NCBI GenBank assembly: GCA_030535355.1
Contig: JAUNIO010000031.1
Coordinates: forward strand, 1 to 35,463
Source of the DNA: a bacterium
GTDB lineage: Bacteria; Vulcanimicrobiota; Xenobia; Xenobiales; Xenobiaceae
Direction of reading: 5' to 3'
DNA length: 35,463 nucleotides
Part shown: positions 1-5,535 of the stretch, piece by piece
Position numbering within the stretch: position 1 is the stretch's first letter
Layout of the letters: the number at the start of each line of letters is the position of its first letter
Translations under genes and position numbers: made by a program
The notes under the pieces: generated by a model
Database searches by the model: none
The model's input: the letters and a program-made list of their open reading frames with translations, nothing else
What the model was told of the DNA's origin: nothing

Positions 1-288
1 AGGTGTTGAGCAGGACTACAACAAAGCCGTAGAGTGGTACCGCAAAGCCGCCGAACAAGGATACGCCACAGCGCAAAACAACCTTGGATTTATGTACGAA
101 AACGGCCGAGGTGTTGAGCAGGACTACAACAAAGCCGTAGAGTGGTACCGCAAAGCCGCCGAACAAGGATACGCCACAGCGCAAAACAACCTTGGATTTA
201 TGTACGAAAACGGCCGAGGTGTTGAGCAGGACTACAACAAAGCCGTAGAGTGGTACCGCAAAGCCGCCGAACAAGGATACGCCACAGC
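1..288 (+). repeat. 108-bp tandem DNA repeats inside the Sel1 gene
   Basis: Units start at 1, 109 and 217 with an exact 108-bp period (36 codons). Units 1 and 2 read as identical, and unit 3 follows them until about 290, where it diverges (AATTCAACC in place of AAACAACC). Later Sel1 units in the gene differ much more, so the identical copies look like a recent duplication or slippage event. The array may continue to the left of the window. Confidence 0.9.
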
Positions 289-751
289 GCAATTCAACCT
301 TGGAGTTAGTTACAGATATGGCGAGGGCGTATCTCAGGATTATGCTAAGACTGTAGAGTGGTACCACAAAGCCGCGGAACAAGGATTCGCCACAGCGCAA
401 TTAAAACTTGGAGATTGCTACAGATATGGCCGGGGCGTATCTCAGGATTATGCTAAGGCTGTAGAGTGGTACCGCAAAGCCGCAGAACAAGGTGATGACG
501 AAGCGCAAAATCTTCTTGGAGATGTTTACCGTAATGGCTGGTTGGACATTGCGAGAGACGAATCCACAGCTTTTGAATGGTATCGCAAGGCCGCTGAAAA
601 AGGTTTTGCCGAAGCACAATACAATTTGGGTTATATGTATGAAAAAGGCACTGGCGTTGCTCAGGACTACAACAAAGCCTTCGAATGGTATCGCAAGGCT
701 GCAGAACAAGGTGATGACGAAGCGCAAAAACGACTACGTCGACTTGAATAA
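2..751 (+). CDS. Sel1-repeat (TPR-like) protein, 5' end outside window
   Basis: The reading frame is open to the left edge, so the real start lies outside the window; an ATG at 92 is internal to a repeat. The protein is built almost entirely of about 36-residue Sel1-like repeats with the pattern GxGVxQDYxKAVEWYRKAAEQGxxxAQxxLG, about seven visible, ending in a short basic/acidic tail (RLRRLE). Sel1 repeats form alpha-alpha solenoids that act as protein-interaction scaffolds; in bacteria they often occur in signalling, effector or immunity contexts. No signal peptide can be judged because the N-terminus is missing. The first repeats are almost identical in DNA, which points to recent repeat expansion. 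The specific partner is unknown. The opposite-strand frame inside it is only a shadow. Confidence 0.85.
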   Translation, partial: GVEQDYNKAVEWYRKAAEQGYATAQNNLGFMYENGRGVEQDYNKAVEWYRKAAEQGYATAQNNLGFMYENGRGVEQDYNKAVEWYRKAAEQGYATAQFNLGVSYRYGEGVSQDYAKTVEWYHKAAEQGFATAQLKLGDCYRYGRGVSQDYAKAVEWYRKAAEQGDDEAQNLLGDVYRNGWLDIARDESTAFEWYRKAAEKGFAEAQYNLGYMYEKGTGVAQDYNKAFEWYRKAAEQGDDEAQKRLRRLE

Positions 752-902
752 AGTGTTAACTGTTTGACTGAGCATGATAATAATTATTTGGCCAAATTGA
801 GCGCAATAGCCGATGAGGCGTGTAGCCGACTTGATTAGGCTATACGACGACTACCAATCTGATGTGGCTCAATGCCAACCTGATACCTAAGAGGACAATA
901 CG

Positions 903-1928
903 ATGAGCAACACGTCAGCAGTTGCCAAAATTATATATGACGCTTTTGCCGATTTTTCTGCCCATGCGGACAGACAAACGCCTGCCGCATGGCTGCAGGA
1001 ATATCTCGGCGCCCAACTGCCTTCCCAATCCGCCGAGGCCATCCGCAATATCTCCGGCGAGATTATCGAAACGCTGGATATTATGGAGAGCAAGAAAGCG
1101 GCCATGGAGCAGGCTATGGCCGCAGGCAAATCGGCTGAGACCTGGCTGGCTGCCGATATTATGGCCGAATCCGGCGGCAGCGGCGAAAAAGCCCGCCTGG
1201 CCGCGGCTTTCTTCAACGGTCTCACCGAGGCGGAAAAAAGCCTGGACGACAGCGTTGAAGCCGAAGTTATCGACATCTCCGAAGAATCCGCGGCGTGGCG
1301 GGACGAAAACTGGAACGACTTTAAGCTGAAAGACACTCTGAAAGGTCTGGCAGTCGATGCCGGCAGAACGGGCCTGAAAGAAATGGCTTCGGATGTTTTG
1401 CTGAAAGCCTCGCAGGAAGGAATGGCCGCGCTGGCCGACGGCATTTCCATTGCCAAGACCGTAACCAGCAGATCAGTCTCGGGATTAAAAACCGCCGTTT
1501 CCGCGGGACTGACAATCGCAGAATCCAAAGGTTTGCTTCCGGTAACATCCGTCAAAGTCCTGACCGCTGCGGCATTCAAGACCGTTGAATGCATGACCGC
1601 TTTTGCCAATGTCATTACCGGCAAAGCGACTATGACAGAAGCTCTGGTCAAAGTCAAAAATACGGCTGTTGCCACCATTTCAGGAATGTGGGCCCAGCAT
1701 AAGAATCTGATGCTTAATGAAATTGTTAACGTATCAGGAACGGTCTTCGGACCGCAGGGAGCGCTGATTGCCGGAGCGGTAAGCGGTTTATTCAAAGAAA
1801 CTAAAGGCGAATCGAGGCTGGCTACTGTGATTAAAGAAGCCGGCTGCGCCGTGGCAAAATTCTTCACAAAGAGAATCAGCATGCCGTTCTTTCGCAAGAG
1901 CAAGGTGTTCCAGTTATTGGGGTTCTAA
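903..1928 (+). CDS. 341-aa protein of unknown function, Ala/Gly-rich C-terminal half
   Basis: Start ATG at 903 is preceded by AAGAGGA about 7 nt upstream. I do not recognise a family. The N-terminal ~150 residues are acidic and predicted helical. From about residue 150 the protein turns into Ala/Val/Thr/Ser-rich amphipathic helices with small-residue packing, including a glycine-containing hydrophobic patch near residues 280-300 (FGPQGALIAGAVSGLF), and it ends in a basic, hydrophobic tail. That pattern fits a helical-bundle or membrane-associating protein, but this is inference. A 338-aa opposite-strand frame covers the same interval; the plus strand is chosen for its ribosome-binding site, its ordinary amino-acid composition and its agreement in strand with its neighbours. 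Confidence 0.65.
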   Translation: MSNTSAVAKIIYDAFADFSAHADRQTPAAWLQEYLGAQLPSQSAEAIRNISGEIIETLDIMESKKAAMEQAMAAGKSAETWLAADIMAESGGSGEKARLAAAFFNGLTEAEKSLDDSVEAEVIDISEESAAWRDENWNDFKLKDTLKGLAVDAGRTGLKEMASDVLLKASQEGMAALADGISIAKTVTSRSVSGLKTAVSAGLTIAESKGLLPVTSVKVLTAAAFKTVECMTAFANVITGKATMTEALVKVKNTAVATISGMWAQHKNLMLNEIVNVSGTVFGPQGALIAGAVSGLFKETKGESRLATVIKEAGCAVAKFFTKRISMPFFRKSKVFQLLGF

Positions 1929-2003
1929 GCTAAATATTTGGTTTTATTGTATCATTGACATCATGACGGTATCAAAGGCAAATATGAAAGGAAATAGACT
2001 ATA

Positions 2004-2606
2004 ATGAGATACTGGACTGTTCAATCTAATGAGGTTATACAAATTATTGAAAATGATGGCGTTTATTATCCTGATTTTCGTAAAAGCCGCTATTCAGCGA
2101 GTAATAAGAGTATGAAAGTTCTTTATACTTTTATGTTGAAGAGTTTTAACTCAGTAAACAAATCGTCATACAAAGGTTTAATATTCACGTTTGTTAAATT
2201 TAACAATAATGGCGTAACATCTTTTAATGATATTGAGGATTTCACCTCATTTATAAGTTCAAAATCATATATAGTTAAAAACATGTGGGATTGTTTTTCA
2301 AAAAATAGCCAAATACTAGAGATTGACATGGAACACACCTTAAACCCACTGTTTATTGACATAAATGATTATCAAATCATTATGCCAGAAATCACCCCAG
2401 GAATGGCCAAACTATTAGGTATTCCCCAAGAATACGTTAAAGCACATGCAAATAAATTCAGTAATATCAAACAAAAACTGATGTTATCTTTGCAAAATGG
2501 TGATTTTGTTATGACAAGCAATTATTCATGTAATTTAATCCAAGCACATCTTCCATATATAAAAAAAGAAGATATATGTAATAAGTACCCACTTTTCCAT
2601 ATTTAA
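2004..2606 (+). CDS. DUF3841-like hypothetical protein, AT-rich
   Basis: Start ATG at 2004 has AAAGGA about 12 nt upstream. The N-terminus (MRYWTVQSNEVIQIIENDGVY) matches the style of DUF3841 proteins, which begin with a W-T-x-Q segment followed by a Gly-Val/Ile-Tyr turn; their function is unknown. At 200 aa it is in the usual size range. The gene is clearly richer in A+T than the rest of the window, and no close partner gene is evident, so recent acquisition is plausible. The family call rests on the first ~40 residues only. Confidence 0.55.
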   Translation: MRYWTVQSNEVIQIIENDGVYYPDFRKSRYSASNKSMKVLYTFMLKSFNSVNKSSYKGLIFTFVKFNNNGVTSFNDIEDFTSFISSKSYIVKNMWDCFSKNSQILEIDMEHTLNPLFIDINDYQIIMPEITPGMAKLLGIPQEYVKAHANKFSNIKQKLMLSLQNGDFVMTSNYSCNLIQAHLPYIKKEDICNKYPLFHI

Positions 2607-2724
2607 TAATAGATATAGGTAATATTTAAGTGATGAAAAGAAATGTTACGGAAAGCTGGACGAGATCCGGTGACATCTGACAATCGGCTACGCTGTCTAT
2701 ATTTAAAAGCTGTAAGTAAAAAAA

Positions 2725-2755
2725 CAACTAGGGTTCAAGTCCCCCTTGCTGGTAG
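2725..2755 (+). other. tRNA T-arm-like remnant (possible old attachment site)
   Basis: The sequence GGGTTCAAGTCCC has the invariant tRNA T-loop arrangement (G, TTCAA, C closing a stem), followed by bases that could be a 3' acceptor half. Only the inner three T-stem pairs form, and no matching 5' acceptor half, anticodon arm or CCA lies around it. It is therefore not a functional tRNA. Such 3' tRNA fragments are what site-specific integrases leave behind, but no integrase is in view. A chance match is possible. Confidence 0.3.
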
Positions 2756-2882
2756 TGTAACAAATTTTGTGTATTTCTCTAGATTGACGCAAAAACACCA
2801 CTAATGTAGATTAAACAAAAGACAGAGCTGCATTTGCAATACATTGCAATATAACAATACGCTTGCCACAACTCATGTATCT

Positions 2883-2919
2883 CAGCCCTGGGAAACATTT
2901 CCGAGGCTGTTTCTGTTTT
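2883..2919 (+). terminator. Probable Rho-independent terminator
   Basis: An interrupted hairpin, CAGCC...GGAAA with TTTCC...GGCTG, is followed by the T-rich run TTTCTGTTTT. It would end transcription coming from the plus-strand genes to the left. Confidence 0.55.
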
Positions 2920-3060
2920 GCGCTGCCAACATTATTGGCGTCAGCCATTTAATATAGCTGCTTCTGCTCATCAGTTTTTTACATTTTCTGCACATACAAC
3001 AATAAAGAATACTGTTAGAACAAATTCAGCTCAGTTACTTTTATAGTGTCCTTTACAGGG

Positions 3061-3303
3061 CTATGCCTCTATTATTTCACGCTCCTGCATAGTTCCCGCT
3101 TCTCTCTGAGCTAAGGCGCGATCGATCTTAGCCAAATATTCCGCATTTTTCCGCAGTCTTTCCAGTTCAGCATATTCCCGTTCCGAAATCATTACCACAT
3201 TTTCATTCCTGGGCCTGGCTATAACAATAACTTCACCGTCATACACCCGGCTGCAGATGTTTTTAAAATCATTCTTTACGGTTGTCCCGTTTACTGCGGT
3301 CAT
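3061..3303 (-). CDS. Phd/YefM-family antitoxin, apparently without its toxin
   Basis: This 80-aa protein has the Phd/YefM layout: an N-terminal DNA-binding alpha/beta part (MTAVNGTTVKNDFKNICSRV), then the strand-rich EVIVIARPRNENVVMISEREY segment typical of YefM, and a C-terminal helical toxin-binding tail. YefM-type antitoxins bind and repress their own promoter and neutralise a RelE/YoeB-like RNase. The start ATG at 3303 follows AAAGGAGGAGG, and a TTGACA/TAAATT promoter and a perfect palindrome lie just upstream. Normally the toxin gene follows within a few bases; here the ~450 bases downstream contain no such frame. It may be a solitary remnant or may act on a toxin elsewhere. The PIN toxin at 3868 is on the other strand with its own partner. 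Confidence 0.85.
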   Translation of the reverse strand: MTAVNGTTVKNDFKNICSRVYDGEVIVIARPRNENVVMISEREYAELERLRKNAEYLAKIDRALAQREAGTMQEREIIEA

Positions 3304-3330
3304 CTCGGCCTCCTCCTTTTATAATAGCAT

Positions 3331-3362
3331 TAAATTTAATATTATTTACAATATTAAATTTA
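3331..3362. promoter_or_regulatory. Perfect 13-bp inverted repeat, likely autoregulatory operator
   Basis: TAAATTTAATATT (3331-3343) and AATATTAAATTTA (3350-3362) are exact reverse complements with a 6-base spacer. The palindrome sits between the -35 box and the ribosome-binding site of the antitoxin gene, the place where Phd/YefM proteins bind to repress their own operon. The match to this antitoxin is inferred from position. Confidence 0.8.
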
Positions 3363-3385
3363 GTATCGATTTTTGGGAATGTCAA
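3357..3385 (-). promoter_or_regulatory. Promoter of the Phd/YefM antitoxin gene
   Basis: On the minus strand TTGACA (3385-3380) is followed after 17 bases by TAAATT (3362-3357). The -10 box is the first part of the palindrome at 3331-3362, so the bound antitoxin would cover it. Confidence 0.7.
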
Positions 3386-3815
3386 GGTGACAAACTTCAT
3401 TTAATAAAAGTTTTGCCTATCCCGGCGCCCAAGACCTCTCGGGCCTGAGCATCCCCCTGCCCGACCTCCCAACGCATCCAGAATTCCGCCCTTGGTTACT
3501 TCCTTCTGACGCTCGCGCGGTTAAGCATTCCATCAAAATGATTGTGAAGGAACGCGCACACTGCACGGCTATATTATTCATCTATATACCGTTACGGCTG
3601 AAAGCACTGCGTCAGCATTCAGCCGGCCTGCACATTCAGGCTGTTCTCATCCGGCAGAAAATTGCGGATGCCCATAGTCACGATGCCCGGCTCGCTGCGG
3701 CGGACTATTACTAATATGTAGGCAAGATTGAGGCAGTTCCATGATTCATCAGCGTTTCGGATAAACCGGATCTCTTATATATCAGCGTTAATATATCCTT
3801 GGCCCGTTTAGCTTG
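3386..3815. other. Intergenic stretch with possible gene debris
   Basis: No intact gene is seen. On the minus strand a frame of about 51 codons (3774 down to 3619) is open and has natural-looking composition (for example VIVRRSEPGIVTMGIRNFLPD), but it has no credible start or ribosome-binding site. It may be the decayed tail of a gene. The rest shows no structure I can name. Confidence 0.4.
3619..3774 (-). pseudogene. Possible decayed gene fragment
   Basis: A 51-codon minus-strand stretch is free of stops and coding-like in composition, ending at a TGA at 3621-3619. A stop lies directly upstream and there is no ribosome-binding site. I do not recognise the family. It may be only a chance open frame. 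Confidence 0.25.
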
Positions 3816-3844
3816 TTGATAAAGCCGTATTCTGATAGTATATA
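3816..3844 (+). promoter_or_regulatory. Promoter of the PIN toxin gene
   Basis: TTGATA (3816-3821), a 17-base spacer, and TATATA (3839-3844) form a near-consensus sigma-A-type promoter. Transcription would start about 17 bases before the ATG, giving a short leader that holds the AAGGAGGTG ribosome-binding site. Confidence 0.7.
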
Positions 3845-3867
3845 TTATACAGGAAGGAGGTGACGAA

Positions 3868-4341
3868 ATGGAGCGAAGATTAAAAGTATATCTCGATACA
3901 TCCGTAATCAGTCATCTTAAGCAGGATGATGTTCCCGAGAAGATGGCTGACACTTTGCGTTTATGGGACATATTCAAACAGGGAATATATGATGTATGCC
4001 TTTCTCAAGTAACCCTGCAAGAGCTCGATGAATGTCCTGAGCCCAAAAGAGCCTTACTAAAAGAGTATTTGAGCGCAATAGAATACAATATTTACGATAT
4101 TACTGAAGAAGTGCTTGACATCGCGGACCAGCTTATTGAACTAAAAGTTTTAACAAAAAAAAGCTATGATGACTGCCTGCACATAGGATGTGCCGTAGCC
4201 AATGGATGTGACTGCATTATTTCTTGGAACTTCAAGCATTTAGTCAATATCAGAACCATACGCGGTGTTAGAGGAATTACTAATCTGAGAGGTTACAAAA
4301 CGTTAGATATATTAAATCCCTCTGTACTTTTGGAAAGCTAG
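3868..4341 (+). CDS. PIN-domain ribonuclease toxin (VapC-like)
   Basis: This 157-aa protein is a typical PIN nuclease. It opens with the first catalytic acid in VYLDTSVISHL (D10), has E51-E52/D53 in the QVTLQELDE segment, D140-type acids in the KKSYDDCLHIGCAVANGCD region, and ends with a short strand followed by the conserved W-N-F-K-H motif (SWNFKHLVN). PIN toxins are Mg-dependent endoribonucleases that cleave tRNA, rRNA or mRNA. The start ATG at 3868 follows a perfect AAGGAGGTG. Eight bases after the stop begins a 59-aa gene that is the likely antitoxin, so the order is toxin first, the reverse of most vapBC pairs. Residue positions beyond the first acid are approximate. Confidence 0.85.
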   Translation: MERRLKVYLDTSVISHLKQDDVPEKMADTLRLWDIFKQGIYDVCLSQVTLQELDECPEPKRALLKEYLSAIEYNIYDITEEVLDIADQLIELKVLTKKSYDDCLHIGCAVANGCDCIISWNFKHLVNIRTIRGVRGITNLRGYKTLDILNPSVLLES

Positions 4342-4348
4342 GTGTTTT

Positions 4349-4528
4349 ATGGAAAAACCGATTCTCAGCCCGAGTTTTACGATAGAAGATATTCATAAGC
4401 TGCGTGAATACAACTATGAAATTACCAAGAATATGACACGGCAGGAAAAGATAGAGTATTACAACAACAGAGGCCGCAAAGTTCAAACCGAACTTGAGCA
4501 GGAAAAAGCCAAACTAAAAAACGTTTAA
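4349..4528 (+). CDS. 59-aa likely antitoxin of the PIN toxin
   Basis: A short frame from ATG 4349 to TAA 4528 encodes a small, charged, helical protein (MEKPILSPSFTIEDIHKLRE at its start, then NMTRQEKIEYYNN). The SFTIEDIHKLRE segment is a pattern I associate with small proteins next to PIN-domain genes. It lies 7 bases after the toxin stop, so the two are probably co-transcribed and translated together. By position it should bind and inhibit the PIN nuclease. No classic DNA-binding fold (AbrB, RHH, Phd) is visible, so how the pair is regulated is unclear. Confidence 0.7.
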   Translation: MEKPILSPSFTIEDIHKLREYNYEITKNMTRQEKIEYYNNRGRKVQTELEQEKAKLKNV

Positions 4529-4588
4529 CTGTACGCGAACAAAAGCACGGAAACCGCGGTATCTGCGCACATAAACTGCGTTCCCTAA

Positions 4589-4621
4589 AGTGAACCCTTT
4601 TTCAAGACAAAAGGGTTCACT
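4589..4621. terminator. Perfect inverted repeat between convergent units, likely bidirectional terminator
   Basis: AGTGAACCCTTTT (4589-4601) and AAAAGGGTTCACT (4609-4621) pair perfectly across a 7-base loop. The hairpin lies between the end of the plus-strand toxin-antitoxin genes and the end of the 15-gene minus-strand block, just 15 bases beyond the last stop codon of the latter. No long T-run follows on either side, so termination is inferred from stability and position. Confidence 0.65.
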
Positions 4622-4636
4622 GTAAAGCACACCACA

Positions 4637-5527
4637 TTAGTCCAGCAGCATACAGTGAGGCTTACTATCCGTTTTCTCTGCCCGCTCGCTATGATTCTCC
4701 GCTTCTGCCACCCTATAAGGGACAAACGGCTTTTGCAGGCAGGCAATTACCTCCGCCAAGAGCTTTTCCCGCCCCAGCGCCGACACTGAAGCAGGCGCGG
4801 TCCCGCTGACGGCAGCCACATAAGCTCTTAACGCCGACAGCGCCACAATTCCACAGTTTTGGATTTCCAAAAGCAGGCTGAAATCGTAAGGCGACAGAGG
4901 CTGCTTTTGCTCCAGATAGCTCCGCAGCGCTCTAAACACCAAAGGATGATAGGTCGTTTCACCTTGAGGATGAGCATACGCGCAGTCCAGCAGCTGCAGA
5001 TAGGCGGCTTGAGTAAACTGCGCGAAAGGATTGTCACCGCGCCCCACTTTCAGCAAACCCGGCAGCTGCAGCTTTATCCCCGCACTGTATTTGTACCTGG
5101 CCAGCAGCAGCGCCTGCGGCGGCTTTTCCCGCTCAGCTTTCAGAGAAATGCGGCTGCGGTGAGTAAAACCGCCGGACTGTTCTCCTGGCTCCGCGATATC
5201 TTCCTGCACCAGGCACAAACAATACCAGGTAGAACCCGCCGCCCCTTTGGCCGACTGAAGTTTATCCATCTGCAGCCTAAACCAGGCCTCCAGGTTCACG
5301 GCCTGAGGCAGGATAAAATAACTTCCGCCCATTTTGACGAGACCCGCCGTTAAATAGACGCTGCCCTCGCGGGTCTCAAAATCGAGCCCCGCGATGATCC
5401 CCTCGCCGTAGCCGGCGTGGGCCAAATGCAGAAACTCCCGAGGATAGCGATAGGTCTCTTCCAGCATCCGCGCCGAAAGAATATCCCCATCCTGAAAAAC
5501 TATTTCAGTATAATCGCGAAATTCCAC
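4637..5527 (-). CDS. Last gene of the cluster: tail/baseplate-like protein of unknown function
   Basis: This 296-aa protein starts with GTG at 5527, 8 bases after the preceding stop. The N-terminal ~100 residues have a pattern often seen in phage-tail and contractile-system accessory proteins: F-Q-D-G-D-I-L near residue 12, then a tyrosine/helix region, G-x-G-I-I-A-G-L (about 42-48) and a V-Y-L-T-A-G-L-V turn. TssK baseplate adaptors and some tail-fibre proteins begin in a similar way, but I cannot show homology. The rest is helical and ends in a charged, probably disordered tail (SERAEKTDSKPH). It is the last gene before the terminator, and no transmembrane segment is seen. A role as baseplate adaptor or receptor-contact protein is inference. 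Confidence 0.5.
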   Translation of the reverse strand: MEFRDYTEIVFQDGDILSARMLEETYRYPREFLHLAHAGYGEGIIAGLDFETREGSVYLTAGLVKMGGSYFILPQAVNLEAWFRLQMDKLQSAKGAAGSTWYCLCLVQEDIAEPGEQSGGFTHRSRISLKAEREKPPQALLLARYKYSAGIKLQLPGLLKVGRGDNPFAQFTQAAYLQLLDCAYAHPQGETTYHPLVFRALRSYLEQKQPLSPYDFSLLLEIQNCGIVALSALRAYVAAVSGTAPASVSALGREKLLAEVIACLQKPFVPYRVAEAENHSERAEKTDSKPHCMLLD

Positions 5528-5535
5528 GCTTCACT

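Larger units (their letters stand above)
2607..3060. other. Intergenic stretch without a recognisable gene
   Basis: No convincing coding frame is seen on either strand in these ~450 bases. The stretch contains a tRNA T-arm-like fragment near 2725-2755 and a probable terminator hairpin at 2883-2919. No toxin gene is found on the minus strand downstream of the antitoxin at 3061-3303. Confidence 0.6.

Noticed and set aside
887-1903. 338-aa minus-strand frame opposite the 341-aa gene
   Set aside because: Antisense shadow: no ribosome-binding site and unusual Ser/Ala/Val-rich composition, while the plus-strand frame has a good start signal.
2641-2760. Complete tRNA gene ending at the T-arm-like sequence
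   Set aside because: No matching 5' acceptor half, D-arm or anticodon arm is found upstream, and the outer T-stem pairs do not form.
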